Positions 1 to 11,736 of a stretch of DNA of 64,000 bases are shown here, piece after piece (the first letter of the stretch is position 1; every line of letters begins with the position of its first letter). Origin of the DNA: Pelagibacteraceae bacterium (GTDB taxonomy: Bacteria; Pseudomonadota; Alphaproteobacteria; Pelagibacterales; Pelagibacteraceae); NCBI GenBank assembly GCA_022763425.1, contig JALEGD010000001.1:758572-822571 (forward strand), given 5' to 3'. The notes below the pieces were generated by a model. That model had not been told where the DNA came from. It saw nothing but the letters and a program-made list of their open reading frames with translations, and did not search any database. The position numbers and the translations under genes are program-made.

Positions 1-360
1 AAATGTAACCTTTCCACTTATTACGACTTCTTCATTCAAAGGTAGAATTTGTTTAATATAATTTTCTCTTGAATTAAAAAAAACCAAATCAATTTTACTA
101 AATTCATCAATGCATGAAACTCTACTAGGTAAATTTTTTATTCTTGGAAAATTATATTTAATTGGTGTTGCAAATATTGTTGATATTTTTCCTATTTCCA
201 GTTGATCTAGTTTTGGACAAAATCTTCTATCTATTGTTCCAGTAGGAAGGTTGAGCAAAAGATCAACTTTATTAAAAATATTTTTTTCTTCCAGTTTCTT
301 CTGTATTTTTGGACCTATGCCTTTTATCTTCAGTACAGGATCAAATAAGCTATTTTTCAT
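1..360 (-). CDS. recG: ATP-dependent DNA helicase RecG, N-terminal part (gene runs off the left edge)
   Basis: Own reverse-strand translation from ATG at 360: MKNSLFDPVLKIKGIGPKIQKKLEEKNIFNKVDLLLNLPTGTIDRRFCPKL...EEVVISGKVTF; RecG-like N-terminal wedge region; open to the window edge. Confidence 0.8.
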   Translation of the reverse strand, partial: MKNSLFDPVLKIKGIGPKIQKKLEEKNIFNKVDLLLNLPTGTIDRRFCPKLDQLEIGKISTIFATPIKYNFPRIKNLPSRVSCIDEFSKIDLVFFNSRENYIKQILPLNEEVVISGKVTF

Positions 361-395
361 TGAATATATTATTTATTTTTATATTTATTTTAATT

Positions 396-653
396 GTGAG
401 CAATACAGACTTTGTAAAAAAATTAATGTTTAGATCATCGCACAGGGGAACCAAGGAAATGGATTTGGTTCTTGGTGGCTTTTTTAAAAATAACCATTCA
501 AGTTTATTACCTACTGATTTGGATGAATTTGAGAGATTGTTAGAATTTAGTGACAAAGCTCTCACTGATTATTTTGTAATGAATATTTCTAACCGGCAAA
601 TTGAAGACATTGGAATAACAAAAAAAATAAAGAGTTACTTGCAAAGACAATAA
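396..653 (+). CDS. sdhE: FAD assembly factor SdhE (succinate dehydrogenase assembly factor 2 family)
   Basis: MFRSSHRGTKEMDLVLGGFF matches the SdhE R-x-x-R-G-x-x-E-x-D motif. Listed ORF begins at 309; GTG at 396 gives a more typical length. Confidence 0.8.
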   Translation: MSNTDFVKKLMFRSSHRGTKEMDLVLGGFFKNNHSSLLPTDLDEFERLLEFSDKALTDYFVMNISNRQIEDIGITKKIKSYLQRQ

Positions 654-695
654 TTATAGGTTGAATTATTTGTTCATTAGTTTAAATACTTCGCC

Positions 696-980
696 ATGGA
701 TGGAAAAACATTAGGTCAATTTATACCTCTAATACTAATATTCGTTATTTTTTATTTCTTATTAATAAGACCTCAACAAAAGAGAATAAAAGAACATAAA
801 GCAATGGTCGAAGCACTTACTCGAGGTGATAATGTTGTTACATCTGGAGGCATTGTTGGTAAAATTATTCGAGTTATTGATAATGAAAAAGCAGAAGTTG
901 AAATAGCTGATAATGTAAATGTTCAGGTAATAAAATCTACCATCACTCAAGTTTTGAGTAAGACCGAGCCAAAAAATTAA
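696..980 (+). CDS. yajC: Preprotein translocase subunit YajC
   Basis: N-terminal TM plus FLLIRPQQKRIKEHKAMVEAL...GDNVVTSGGIVGKI; upstream of secD/secF. Confidence 0.95.
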   Translation: MDGKTLGQFIPLILIFVIFYFLLIRPQQKRIKEHKAMVEALTRGDNVVTSGGIVGKIIRVIDNEKAEVEIADNVNVQVIKSTITQVLSKTEPKN

Positions 981-986
981 TTAAGT

Positions 987-2537
987 GTGTTACATTTTTC
1001 TCGATTAAAAATCTTTTTTATTTCGTTAACAATTTTAATAGGTTTATTTTTTTTTATACCAAATTTATTAAATACACCTTCAAAAGTATTTCCAGAAAAA
1101 AAAGTCGTATTAGGTTTAGATCTTCAAGGAGGATCTTATTTGTTACTAGAGGTAGATTCTAAGCCGCTATTTCAGGAAAAAATTGATACAAAAGCTTTTG
1201 ATATTAGAAAAAAAATTAGATCAGAAAGAATAAATTATAAAAACTTTAAAATTAATAACTCCCAAACAATTTCTTTTCAGATAAATCTTGAAAACAAAAA
1301 TAAAATTGAAAAATTATTAAATGATAAAGATATTAATTCCAGAGTAGACGAAACAAATAAAGAGCTGCAATTCGTTATTAATGACAATATTATAAATATA
1401 AATTTTAGCTTGGCTTATCTTCAAAGAATTAAAAAAAATGCAATGGAACAATCTTTAGAAATTATCAGATCTAGAATTGATGAGCTAGGTACAAGAGAAC
1501 CAACAATTATTGCACAAGGTGATGAAAGAATCTTAATTGAATTACCGGGAATAAAAAATCCAAAAAGAATAAAAGAAATTATTGGAACTACAGCTAAATT
1601 AAGTTTCAAATTTTTAGCAAATAATGACGCCAATAGTAATAGCTTTGATATTTTGGATTCTAAAAGTAAGTTAGAAAAATTTAATGTTGAAAAAAAATTG
1701 GTACTTTCTGGAGAGCATTTAACAGATGCTCAACCAGGTTTTGATAATATAAACAATAGCTCTGTCGTAAATTTTAAATTGGATAATTTTGGCGCCAAAA
1801 AATTTGCTTATGCAACTAAAAATAACATAGGTAGAAGATTGGCAATTGTAATTGACAATCAAGTGGTTAGCGCACCCGTAATTAGAGATGCAATAACAGC
1901 TGGCAGTGGCCAAATATCAGGTGGTTTTAGTGTAGAGGAGGCTAATAATTTAGCAATTGTTCTAAGGTCAGGCGCACTACCTGCACCAATGTCTATCATT
2001 GAAGAAAGAACTGTGGGTCCAGACCTTGGCCAAGAAAGTATAGACAAAGGTATTATGTCACTAATAATAGGGTTTGTTTTAGTAATAATTTATATTTTAA
2101 TTAACTATAGAATATTTGGTATTTTTGCCAATATATCGCTTTTAGTAAATCTAGTTCTACTTTTAGGAATCTTAACATTAATTGAAGCTACATTAACATT
2201 GCCCGGTATAGCGGGAATTATTTTAACAGTTGGAATGGCTGTTGATGCGAATGTTTTAATTTATGAGAGAATTAAAGAAGAATTATTAATTGAAAAAAAT
2301 ATTATGATTGCATTTGATAATGGTTACAAAAGAGTTTTAACTACACTTTTAGATGCAAATATAACAACTTTAATCGCTGCAATTGTATTATATTTTATAG
2401 GTAGTGGTCCAGTTAAAGGTTTCGCCGTTACTTTAGCAGTTGGGATAATCACTTCTTTATTTACAACATTTACCCTAGGTAGATTGTTTGTGGCTTTATA
2501 TGTTAAGTCAAAAAAAGGGGAAATGATTCAAATATAA
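987..2537 (+). CDS. secD: Protein translocase subunit SecD (GTG start)
   Basis: VLGLDLQGGSYLLLEVD, RIDELGTREPTI, GMAVDANVLIYERIKEE motifs. Confidence 0.96.
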   Translation: MLHFSRLKIFFISLTILIGLFFFIPNLLNTPSKVFPEKKVVLGLDLQGGSYLLLEVDSKPLFQEKIDTKAFDIRKKIRSERINYKNFKINNSQTISFQINLENKNKIEKLLNDKDINSRVDETNKELQFVINDNIININFSLAYLQRIKKNAMEQSLEIIRSRIDELGTREPTIIAQGDERILIELPGIKNPKRIKEIIGTTAKLSFKFLANNDANSNSFDILDSKSKLEKFNVEKKLVLSGEHLTDAQPGFDNINNSSVVNFKLDNFGAKKFAYATKNNIGRRLAIVIDNQVVSAPVIRDAITAGSGQISGGFSVEEANNLAIVLRSGALPAPMSIIEERTVGPDLGQESIDKGIMSLIIGFVLVIIYILINYRIFGIFANISLLVNLVLLLGILTLIEATLTLPGIAGIILTVGMAVDANVLIYERIKEELLIEKNIMIAFDNGYKRVLTTLLDANITTLIAAIVLYFIGSGPVKGFAVTLAVGIITSLFTTFTLGRLFVALYVKSKKGEMIQI

Positions 2538-3445
2538 TGTTTAACATTTATAATAGAAATATCTCTTTTTTAAGATTTTATAAGCATTTTTACTCATTAT
2601 CTTTTTTGCTTATGATTATTTCTTTTATCTCTTTTTTTTCAAAAGGTTTGAACCTTGGAATTGATTTTAAGGGTGGAACGGTAATTGAAATGCAATTTGA
2701 TAAAAAATATTCAGCTACAAATATTAGAGAAGCTCTTATTCAACAAGAATTAGGCGATGTAAAAGTCAAAGAATTTGGGAATAATCAAACTTTCTTAGCA
2801 ATTTTTGAACAGAAAAGTGGAAAAAGTGACTTCATACCAAATATAAAAACACAATTAGAAAAAAGTTTGACAGAAACTATCAATTTTAGAAGAGTCGAAA
2901 TGGTAGGGCCAAAAATTAGCGAAGAGTTAACTAAAAGCGGTATATATGCTGTTTTAATTGCATTAATTTTAATGCTTTTTTATATTTGGCTTAGATTTGA
3001 GTGGCAGTTTAGTTTAGGTTCAATTTTAGCTTTGTTACATGACGTTGTGTTAACTCTTGGTGCGTTTAGTATAATTGGTTTTGAATTTAATCTTTCTATA
3101 ATAGCAGCTATTCTAACAATAGTTGGTTATTCCATGAATGATACGGTTGTAATTTATGATCGTATAAGAGAAAATTTAAAAAAAGATGATAAGAGCGATC
3201 TTTTAGATCTAATAAACATTTCTATTAACGAAACTTTGCCAAGGACTTTGAAAACTTCAATTACTACTTTATTAGCCTTAATTGCTATTTATTTTTTTGG
3301 TGGTGAAATATTGAGAGGTTTTTCTTTTGCATTAATTTGGGGTGTTATTGTGGGCACTTATTCATCAATTTTCATTGCAGCACCTTTAATATTAATTCTT
3401 AATGTTAAAAGAGATTGGAATGAAGTTGTAGATAAAACACCTTAA
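2537..3445 (+). CDS. secF: Protein translocase subunit SecF
   Basis: [32 protein letters not shown]; overlaps the secD stop. Confidence 0.96.
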   Translation: MFNIYNRNISFLRFYKHFYSLSFLLMIISFISFFSKGLNLGIDFKGGTVIEMQFDKKYSATNIREALIQQELGDVKVKEFGNNQTFLAIFEQKSGKSDFIPNIKTQLEKSLTETINFRRVEMVGPKISEELTKSGIYAVLIALILMLFYIWLRFEWQFSLGSILALLHDVVLTLGAFSIIGFEFNLSIIAAILTIVGYSMNDTVVIYDRIRENLKKDDKSDLLDLINISINETLPRTLKTSITTLLALIAIYFFGGEILRGFSFALIWGVIVGTYSSIFIAAPLILILNVKRDWNEVVDKTP

Positions 3446-6327
3446 GCAGACTTTTTTAATTTAGACTTATTTATAGATATAATTTTTTCTAAATATTCAC
3501 CAGTATAACTATTTTTAATTTTAACTAAATCTTCAGGTTTTCCTTGAAATAATATTTGACCACCATTATCTCCACCTTCTGGGCCCATATCTATTAACCA
3601 ATCTGCAGTTTTTATAACATCCATATTATGTTCGATAACTAAAACAGTATTACCTTTCTGGACAAAAGCCTGAAGAACTTCTAATAATTTTTTTATGTCA
3701 TGAGCGTGTAGCCCTGTTGTTGGTTCATCCAAGATATAGATAGTCCTTCCTGTAGACCTTTTTGACAATTCCTTAGCAAGCTTTATCCTTTGTGCCTCAC
3801 CACCAGATAGAGTAGTCGCTTGTTGACCAATTTTCATGTAACCAAGTCCTACTTTTTGCAATGTGAGTAATTTATCTTTAATAACTGGAATATTTTCAAA
3901 AAAACTGACGCCTTCATCAACACTCATATCTAGTACATCAGCAATACTTTTATTTTTAAAAGTTACGCTTAATGTTTCACGATTATATCTTTTTCCTTTA
4001 CAAACATCACATTGCACAAAAACATCTGGTAAAAAATGCATTTCATAGGTTATAACACCATCTCCTTCACATGCTTCGCATCTACCACCTTTTACATTAA
4101 ATGAAAATCGACCGGGCTTGTATCCTCTGCTTTTAGATTCTGGCAAACCAGCAAACCAATCTCTAATAGGTGTAAAAGCCCCAGAATATGTGGCTGGATT
4201 TGATCTAGGTGTTCTTCCGATAGGAGATTGATCTATATCTATAATTTTATCTAAATACTCAAATCCTTTTATACCTTTGAATGGTTGTGGCATCTGTCTT
4301 GAGTAAGATTTATTTATCATTAAATTTAAAGCTCTATATAATGTGTGAAGTACTGCTGTTGATTTTCCACTCCCAGAAACGCCTGTTACACATGTAAAAG
4401 TACCTAGTGGTATATGCAAGTTAACGTTTTGTAGATTGTTTCCTGTGCAACCAGTGATTTGGAGAAATCTTCCATTTTTTGCAGTTCTTCTACTTTTGGG
4501 AATTGATATATATTTTCTTCCAGAAAGATAATCACCAGTGATGCTTTTTGTATTTTTTTTTATTTCATTGATATTTCCTTGTGCAACAACAGTTCCGCCA
4601 TTAATACCTGCTTCGGGACCTATATCTATTATATGATCAGAGCTTAACATCGCTTCTTCATCATGCTCTACTACTATTACAGAATTTCCAAGATCTCGTA
4701 ATCTTTTTAATGCTTCTAACAATTTAGAGTTATCCTTTTGATGCAAACCAATTGATGGTTCATCTAGAACATAAAGCACACCTTGTAACCCTGAACCAAT
4801 TTGTGAAGCAAGCCTTATTCTTTGAGACTCTCCTCCAGATAAAGTACCAGATGAACGTGATAAATTTAAATAATCTAAGCCCACATTAACTAAAAATTTC
4901 AATCGTTCATTTATTTCTTTTAAAACATGTTTGGCTATTTCATTTTCTTTATCTGTTAAAATACTGGGCAAATCTAAAAACCATTTATTAGCCTCTTTTA
5001 TTGATAATTTTGTAACTTCACTGATATTTTTTTTATTAATCTTAATGCAAAGTGCCTCTTCTTTTAATCTAAAGCCATTACAAGAAGAGCATTCTTTTTC
5101 ACTTTGGTATTGAGATATTTCTTCTCTTTTCCAGTCACTTTCAGTTTCTAAATACTTTCTCTCTAAATTTGCAATAACTCCTTCAAATGTTTTTGTACTA
5201 GAATATTTTCCATAACCATCATCATATGAAAATTTGATTTCCTCATCATCAGAACCATATAAAATAATATCTTGAATTTTTTTTGAGATTTTCTTCCAGG
5301 GGTCATTTAAAGAAAATTTATAATGTTTGGCTAATGATGATAATGTTTGAGCATAATATAAAGAAGAACTTGTTGACCAAGGTTTGATACAACCATCTGC
5401 TAAAGTAACTTTATCATTTGGTACTACTAATTTAGGGTCAACAAATAAATCCATTCCAAGACCATCACATTCAGTACATGCGCCAAATGGTGAATTGAAT
5501 GAAAATAATCTTGGTTCAATTTCCTCAATCGTAAAACCACTTTCTGGACATGCAAATTTTGATGAAAAAGTAATTTTTTCAACTTTTTGATGTTCTTTAG
5601 GTAAGTTTTCATTTTTATATTCAGCATAGATAAGGCCATCAGAAAGCTTTAAACCTGATTCAATACTTTCAGATATTCTTTTGATTTCATCTTTTTTATT
5701 TGTAAATTTATCAATTTGAACATCAATATTATGTTTAACTTTTTTATTTAAAGATGGCACATCGTCTAAATCATAAATTTTATCGTCTATTCTAACTTTC
5801 TCGTAACCCTGTTTTTTTAAAGCTTGTAATTCTTTCTTATATTCACCTTTTCTTCCTCTAACTATTGGTGAAAAAATTATAACTCTCGATGGTTTTGGAA
5901 AATCTAAAATTTTATCTACAATTTCAGAAACTGTTTGAGATTTAATTTCTTTGCCAGTAAACGGAGAATAGGGAATACCAACTCTTGCGTACAAGACTCT
6001 CATATAATCATAAATTTCAGTAACTGTTGCAACTATAGACCTTGGATTTTTTGAAGTTGTTTTTTGTTCTATTGAAATTGCAGGCGATAAACCTTCAATT
6101 AATTCAACATTAGGTTTTTTCATTTTATCTAAAAATTGTCTTGCGTATGCAGATAAGCTTTCTACATATCGTCTTTGTCCTTCGGCATATATTGTATCAA
6201 ATGCTAGCGATGATTTTCCAGAGCCTGATAAACCGGTAATAATGACTAATTTCTCCCTTGGTATTTCAACTGAGAGATTTTTTAAATTATGTTCTTTAGC
6301 CCCTTTAACTATTATGTTTTTAAGCAT
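3442..6327 (-). CDS. uvrA: Excinuclease ABC subunit A
   Basis: [35 protein letters not shown], zinc-finger cysteines, two LSGGE signature motifs. Confidence 0.98.
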   Translation of the reverse strand: MLKNIIVKGAKEHNLKNLSVEIPREKLVIITGLSGSGKSSLAFDTIYAEGQRRYVESLSAYARQFLDKMKKPNVELIEGLSPAISIEQKTTSKNPRSIVATVTEIYDYMRVLYARVGIPYSPFTGKEIKSQTVSEIVDKILDFPKPSRVIIFSPIVRGRKGEYKKELQALKKQGYEKVRIDDKIYDLDDVPSLNKKVKHNIDVQIDKFTNKKDEIKRISESIESGLKLSDGLIYAEYKNENLPKEHQKVEKITFSSKFACPESGFTIEEIEPRLFSFNSPFGACTECDGLGMDLFVDPKLVVPNDKVTLADGCIKPWSTSSSLYYAQTLSSLAKHYKFSLNDPWKKISKKIQDIILYGSDDEEIKFSYDDGYGKYSSTKTFEGVIANLERKYLETESDWKREEISQYQSEKECSSCNGFRLKEEALCIKINKKNISEVTKLSIKEANKWFLDLPSILTDKENEIAKHVLKEINERLKFLVNVGLDYLNLSRSSGTLSGGESQRIRLASQIGSGLQGVLYVLDEPSIGLHQKDNSKLLEALKRLRDLGNSVIVVEHDEEAMLSSDHIIDIGPEAGINGGTVVAQGNINEIKKNTKSITGDYLSGRKYISIPKSRRTAKNGRFLQITGCTGNNLQNVNLHIPLGTFTCVTGVSGSGKSTAVLHTLYRALNLMINKSYSRQMPQPFKGIKGFEYLDKIIDIDQSPIGRTPRSNPATYSGAFTPIRDWFAGLPESKSRGYKPGRFSFNVKGGRCEACEGDGVITYEMHFLPDVFVQCDVCKGKRYNRETLSVTFKNKSIADVLDMSVDEGVSFFENIPVIKDKLLTLQKVGLGYMKIGQQATTLSGGEAQRIKLAKELSKRSTGRTIYILDEPTTGLHAHDIKKLLEVLQAFVQKGNTVLVIEHNMDVIKTADWLIDMGPEGGDNGGQILFQGKPEDLVKIKNSYTGEYLEKIISINKSKLKKSA

Positions 6328-6418
6328 GCCTGTTGATGATTTATTTAATAATTAGTTATATCTTGCACTGATATATGTTAAAAATAAATCAATTTAAATC
6401 ACTAAAAAACATAAAATT

Positions 6419-6877
6419 ATGGCTGGCAGTTTAAATAAAGTATTACTAATTGGTAGGTTGGGCAACGATCCTGAAATAAAGCAAATGTCAAATGGGAAAA
6501 ATGTTGCTAGGCTTAGTTTGGCTACCTCAGAAACATGGAAAGACAAGAATACCGGTGAAAGAAAAGAAAAAACTGAGTGGCATAGGGTAGTAATATTTAA
6601 TGAAGGTTTGGTTAATGTAGTGCAGCAATATCTTAAAAAAGGTGCTCAAGTTTATATAGAAGGTCAGATCCAAACTACAAAATATACAGATAATAACGGG
6701 CAAGAAAAATATAGCACCCAAGTTATACTCCAAGGATATAACTCCACTCTTACAATGCTTGGTGGTTCAACTGGTAATAATAAAATTGATGAAGGTAGCA
6801 TGAATCAAGATACCAGTTCTTTGCCGTCTGACAACAATGTTTCATCAAGTGATTTAGATGATGAAGTACCTTTTTAG
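6419..6877 (+). CDS. ssb: Single-stranded DNA-binding protein
   Basis: NKVLLIGRLGNDPEIK...TEWHRVVIFN, acidic C-terminal tip DLDDEVPF. Confidence 0.97.
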   Translation: MAGSLNKVLLIGRLGNDPEIKQMSNGKNVARLSLATSETWKDKNTGERKEKTEWHRVVIFNEGLVNVVQQYLKKGAQVYIEGQIQTTKYTDNNGQEKYSTQVILQGYNSTLTMLGGSTGNNKIDEGSMNQDTSSLPSDNNVSSSDLDDEVPF

Positions 6878-6890
6878 ATCAAAATAATAA

Positions 6891-9437
6891 ATGTCATCAA
6901 AAAATCTAGGTAATAGAAATATTAGCGACGAAATGAAGTCCTCTTATTTGTCTTATGCCATGAGTGTAATTGTTTCTAGAGCATTACCGGATGCTCGTGA
7001 CGGATTAAAACCCGTTCATAGAAGGATAATATACGCGATGTATAAAGGTGGTTATGATTGGTCCAAACAGTTTAGAAAATCTGCGAGAGTAGTTGGTGAC
7101 GTAATAGGTAAGTATCATCCTCATGGAGATCAAGCTGTATATGATGCGCTCGTTCGATTAGCACAAGATTTTTCAATGAATACAAAATTGCTAGAAGGCC
7201 AAGGTAACTTTGGATCTTTAGATGGAGATAGAGCAGCTGCTATGAGATATACCGAAACTAAATTAGCAAAAATTTCTGAGTTTTTAGTTTCAGATATTGA
7301 CAAAAATACAGTTAATTTTCAAAATAATTATGATGATACAGAGACTGAACCTGTTGTGTTGCCAGCACAATTTCCAAACTTATTAGTAAATGGTGCAGGT
7401 GGTATAGCAGTTGGTATGGCAACAAATATTCCACCACATAATTTAGGAGAAGTTATTGATGGAACATTAGCGTATTTGGATAATAACAAAATTTCAGTTT
7501 CTGAAATTATGAAAAAAATTCCCGGACCTGATTTTCCAACTGGAGGTATTATACTCGGCAAGAATGAAATTAAAAATGGATACGAAAAGGGTAGAGGTTC
7601 AATAAAAATTAGAGGAGAAATAGATGTAGAGGATGGCGCACGTGATAGAAAATTAATTATTATTAAGTCAGTTCCTTATCAAGTTAACAAAACAGTTTTA
7701 ATTGAAAAAATTGCACTTTTGATAAGAGATAAAAAATTAGAAGGCATTGCTGATTTAAGAGATGAGTCTAATAAGGAAGGGGTCAGAATTGTTGTTGAGT
7801 TAAGAAAAGGTGTTAATCATGACATTATAATAAATCAACTTTATAAATTTTCACCTTTGGAAAGTTCTTTTGGTTTTAACACTCTAGCTATTAATGAAAA
7901 AAAACCAGAATTATTAAATTTAAAAAAATTTATAGAAATTTTTGTAACTTTTCGCGAAAAAACAATAATCAAAAGAACTTTATTCGATTTAAAAAAAGCA
8001 AAAGATAGATCTCATATTTTAATAGGGTTATTTATAGCTATAGAAAATATTGATGAGATTATAAGTATAATTCGAAAATCTAAAACACCTGGTGATGCAA
8101 GGTCAGCATTATTAAAGAAAGTATGGAATTTTGAGAAATCAAAGTTGGATAAAAATATTCTTCAAATTAATGAATTAGATCTAGCTTCAAAATATCAACT
8201 ATCAGATCATCAAGTCAAAGCTATTCTAGAATTAAGGCTACAAAAATTAACCGCAATTGGTTATGATGAAATTAATAATGAATTATCTGAGCTTTATAAT
8301 TTAATCATCAAATTAAAAAAAATATTAAATGACAAGGTTGAATTAATAAATCTCATTAAAGAAGAATTAATCAATATTAAAAATAAATTTTCAACACCAA
8401 GAAAAACAAAAATAATTGATCAAGTAACCTCGGTAGAAGTTGAAGATGTCATTCAAAAAGAAGAAGTTATCGTAACCGTAACAAATAAAGGGTATATTAA
8501 AAGAACACCTGTGACAAACATAAAAGCTCAAAAAAGAGGAGGCAGGGGTAAGATAGGTATAGTAACAAGAGAGGAAGATTTTGTTACACAGTTATTTTCT
8601 GTCAATACACTAACACCAGTATTGTTTTTTTCGAACAAAGGAATTGTTTATAAAATTAAAACTTGGAAAATTCCCGAAGGTTCAAATCAATCAAAAGGTA
8701 AATCACTGCATAACTTATTACCTATAGATAATCAAAGTTACATTTCATCCATTATGCCATTACCTGAAAATGAAGATGAGTGGTTAAAGATTGATATTGT
8801 ATTTATAACAAAATTAGGAAAAATTAGAAAAAACAACTTAGAAGATTTTAAAAATATCCAATCTAATGGAAAAATTGCTATGAAATTAGACAAGGATGAT
8901 GAAATAGTCTCTGTAAAATTATTAAAGGGCGCTCAAGATGTTATGATAAATTCACATCTTGGTAAAAGTTTGAGAGTAAGCAGTAAAAAAATTAGATTAT
9001 TTAAAGGACGTAGCTCGAAGGGTGTCAAAGGTATGAATTTAAAAAATAATGATAGAGTTATCTCTTTGTCAATCTTAAATCCAAATATAATTTCTTCTAA
9101 TAAAGATGAAATGAAATCAAAAGAAGAGTTTATTTTAACAATTACTGAAAATGGATATGGAAAAAGATCATCTGCTTACGAATTTAGAGAAACTGGTAGA
9201 GGTGGCCAAGGTATTATCAATATTTCTACCACTGAAAGAAATGGAAATGTTGCCGCTTCATTTCCAATAAATGCAGATGATGACATTATGCTTGTTACAA
9301 ATAAAGGACAAATGATCAGAGTTAAAGTCAGTGAGATTAGAATTGCTGGCAGAAATACCCAGGGTGTAAGAATATTTAAAACTTCGTCGGATGAAAAAGT
9401 TGTAACTGCAGTTAGGCTAGCTGATAATAATGAATAA
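6891..9437 (+). CDS. gyrA: DNA gyrase subunit A
   Basis: SYLSYAMSVIVSRALPDARDGLKPVHRRIIYAM, YHPHGDQAVYDALVR, AMRYTE (catalytic Tyr). Confidence 0.97.
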   Translation: MSSKNLGNRNISDEMKSSYLSYAMSVIVSRALPDARDGLKPVHRRIIYAMYKGGYDWSKQFRKSARVVGDVIGKYHPHGDQAVYDALVRLAQDFSMNTKLLEGQGNFGSLDGDRAAAMRYTETKLAKISEFLVSDIDKNTVNFQNNYDDTETEPVVLPAQFPNLLVNGAGGIAVGMATNIPPHNLGEVIDGTLAYLDNNKISVSEIMKKIPGPDFPTGGIILGKNEIKNGYEKGRGSIKIRGEIDVEDGARDRKLIIIKSVPYQVNKTVLIEKIALLIRDKKLEGIADLRDESNKEGVRIVVELRKGVNHDIIINQLYKFSPLESSFGFNTLAINEKKPELLNLKKFIEIFVTFREKTIIKRTLFDLKKAKDRSHILIGLFIAIENIDEIISIIRKSKTPGDARSALLKKVWNFEKSKLDKNILQINELDLASKYQLSDHQVKAILELRLQKLTAIGYDEINNELSELYNLIIKLKKILNDKVELINLIKEELINIKNKFSTPRKTKIIDQVTSVEVEDVIQKEEVIVTVTNKGYIKRTPVTNIKAQKRGGRGKIGIVTREEDFVTQLFSVNTLTPVLFFSNKGIVYKIKTWKIPEGSNQSKGKSLHNLLPIDNQSYISSIMPLPENEDEWLKIDIVFITKLGKIRKNNLEDFKNIQSNGKIAMKLDKDDEIVSVKLLKGAQDVMINSHLGKSLRVSSKKIRLFKGRSSKGVKGMNLKNNDRVISLSILNPNIISSNKDEMKSKEEFILTITENGYGKRSSAYEFRETGRGGQGIINISTTERNGNVAASFPINADDDIMLVTNKGQMIRVKVSEIRIAGRNTQGVRIFKTSSDEKVVTAVRLADNNE

Positions 9438-9924
9438 AAAAATTGCATTATACCCCGGTACTTTCGATCCAATTACTTTTGGTCATTTAGATATAATCAA
9501 AAGAGCAACAAAAATTGTAGATGTTTTGTATGTTGGAATTGCAACTAATAATGAAAAAAAATGTCTCTTTAATTTAAAAGATCGAATAGATATTGTAAAA
9601 AAAACGATAAACTCGCTTCCTAAATCAATAAAAAATAAAATTAAAGTTGTAAGCTTTAATATGTTAACTGTTAATTATTGTAAAAAAATTAATGCTTCTA
9701 TTATTATTCGTGGGTTAAGAGTTGTTGCTGACTTTGAATATGAATTTCAATTATCTGGCATGAACAATAAATTAGATAAAAATATACAAACTATTTTTTT
9801 AACGGCAGATATTGAAAATCAGGCTATTTCGTCAAGAATGGTTAAGGAAATTGCCGCTCTTAATGGGAATGTTTCTAAATTTGCACCTAAACCTGCATTA
9901 ATGTATTTAAAAAAGAAATATTAA
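9430..9924 (+). CDS. coaD: Phosphopantetheine adenylyltransferase
   Basis: ALYPGTFDPITFGHLDIIKRA, IIRGLRVVADFEYEFQLSGMN, SSRMVKEIA. Confidence 0.96.
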   Translation: MNKKIALYPGTFDPITFGHLDIIKRATKIVDVLYVGIATNNEKKCLFNLKDRIDIVKKTINSLPKSIKNKIKVVSFNMLTVNYCKKINASIIIRGLRVVADFEYEFQLSGMNNKLDKNIQTIFLTADIENQAISSRMVKEIAALNGNVSKFAPKPALMYLKKKY

Positions 9925-9926
9925 TA

Positions 9927-10490
9927 ATGAAATTTAATATAAAAATTATAATTGTTTTTTTTTTATTATTTTTCGTAACAAAAGGAGAAACAATGGAAAA
10001 TTCAAAAATAACATTAAAATTAAAATACGGTGAGGTTAAGATTGAATTATTTAATGATGTTGCTCCAAATCATGTAAAAAGAATTTTGGAGTTAAGTAAA
10101 GCAGGGAAATATGATGGCGTAGCATTCCATAGGGTAATTGATGGTTTTATGGCTCAAACGGGAGATGTCCAACACGGAAATACTAAAAATAATTTTAACC
10201 CAGCAATGGCAGGTACCGGCGGGTCAGATTTACCAGATTTAAAAGCAGAATTTAATAATATACCTCATGAAAGAGGTATTCTTTCAATGGCAAGATCACA
10301 AAATCCTGACAGTGCAAACAGCCAATTCTTTATATGTTTTGATGCCCATCCTCATCTTGATAGACAATATACAGTTTTTGGAAAAGTTATTTCTGGTATG
10401 GAATTTGTTGATCAAATTAAAAAAGGCGCACCCGGCTCAGGATCAGTAGACGCACCCGATATTATTGAAAAAATATCTATAGACAATTAA
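9927..10490 (+). CDS. Cyclophilin-type peptidyl-prolyl cis-trans isomerase with signal peptide
   Basis: FHRVIDGFMAQTGDVQHGN, SMARSQNPDSANSQFFICF, HLDRQYTVFGKVISGM. Confidence 0.93.
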   Translation: MKFNIKIIIVFFLLFFVTKGETMENSKITLKLKYGEVKIELFNDVAPNHVKRILELSKAGKYDGVAFHRVIDGFMAQTGDVQHGNTKNNFNPAMAGTGGSDLPDLKAEFNNIPHERGILSMARSQNPDSANSQFFICFDAHPHLDRQYTVFGKVISGMEFVDQIKKGAPGSGSVDAPDIIEKISIDN

Positions 10491-11597
10491 ATGCCAGTTA
10501 AGTTTTCATTATTAAATGAAGACAATGGAGCACGATTAGGCAGAATAGAAACGAAGAGGGGCAATATAGACACTCCCGCTTTTATGCCTGTAGGCACTGC
10601 CGCTACTGTAAAAGCACTTACCGTTGATCAAATAGAACAAACCGGTTCGCAAATAATACTTTGTAACACTTATCATCTTTATTTGAGACCAGGTACAGAG
10701 CGAATAGAAAGAGCAGGAGGGTTGCATGGTTTTATGAATTTTTCAAAACCTATTCTTACTGACTCCGGCGGTTTTCAAGTTATGTCATTATCAAAAAATA
10801 CAAAAATTAGTGAAGATGGAGCAACATTTAATTCTCATATAGATGGAAAAAAAATATTCTTATCACCAGAAATTAGTATTGATATCCAAAAAAAATTAAA
10901 TGCTGACATAGTTATGGTTTTTGATGAATGTCCAGAATACACAAAAGATAAAGATAGGATAAAATCTTCAATGGATTTGTCTATTAGATGGGCTCAAAGA
11001 TCTAAAATTGAATTTGGAACTAATAATGAAAAGATGCTTTTTGGTATAGTACAAGGTGGTATTTTCAACGATTTAAGAAAAGAATGTTTAGAAAGATTAA
11101 CTGATATTGGTTTTGATGGTTATGCTCTAGGCGGTTTGGCTGTAGGAGAACCTCAAGATGAAATGTTCAAAACGGTGGAAGAAATCTCTCCTTTAATGGA
11201 TAAATATAAACCAAGATATGTGATGGGAACTGGAACACCTGGAGATTTGTTAGGGGCAGTTAAAAGAGGGATTGATATGTTTGATTGTGTTTTGCCAACT
11301 CGATCTGGCAGAACTGGTTTAGCATTTACATGGGATGGAAAATTAAATTTAAGAAATTCTAAATATACAAATGATGACAAGCCATTAGATCAAAATGTAG
11401 ATTGTCCTGCCTCACAATTATATTCAAGAAATTATCTTAATCACTTAATTAATTGTAATGAAATATTAGCATCAACACTAATTTCATGGCATAATATTGC
11501 TTTCTTCCAAGACTTGATGAGAAAAATTAGAATTTCTATCAAAAACGGTAATTTTCAAGATTTCTATAATCAACACTTTGAAAAATTAAATTATTAA
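10491..11597 (+). CDS. tgt: Queuine tRNA-ribosyltransferase
   Basis: TPAFMPVGTAATVKALT, LTDSGGFQVMSL, FGIVQGG, GGLAVGEP, FDCVLPTRSGRTG. Confidence 0.97.
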   Translation: MPVKFSLLNEDNGARLGRIETKRGNIDTPAFMPVGTAATVKALTVDQIEQTGSQIILCNTYHLYLRPGTERIERAGGLHGFMNFSKPILTDSGGFQVMSLSKNTKISEDGATFNSHIDGKKIFLSPEISIDIQKKLNADIVMVFDECPEYTKDKDRIKSSMDLSIRWAQRSKIEFGTNNEKMLFGIVQGGIFNDLRKECLERLTDIGFDGYALGGLAVGEPQDEMFKTVEEISPLMDKYKPRYVMGTGTPGDLLGAVKRGIDMFDCVLPTRSGRTGLAFTWDGKLNLRNSKYTNDDKPLDQNVDCPASQLYSRNYLNHLINCNEILASTLISWHNIAFFQDLMRKIRISIKNGNFQDFYNQHFEKLNY

Positions 11598-11623
11598 AAA
11601 ACTTGTGTTATAAGGTTTTTTTT
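11596..11623 (+). terminator. Possible Rho-independent terminator after tgt
   Basis: aaaaactt-gtgttata-aaggttttttt: short A/T-rich stem with one C-G and one G-T pair followed by a T run; overlaps the last tgt codon. Confidence 0.35.
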
Positions 11624-11654
11624 AATACATGAAACTGGTATAAATTATGATTGT

Positions 11655-11730
<76 letters not shown>

Positions 11731-11736
11731 AATAAT

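Noticed and set aside
251-433. 60-aa ORF 251..433 and antisense ORF 350..565
   Set aside because: Overlap recG/sdhE reading frames; no protein-like signature.
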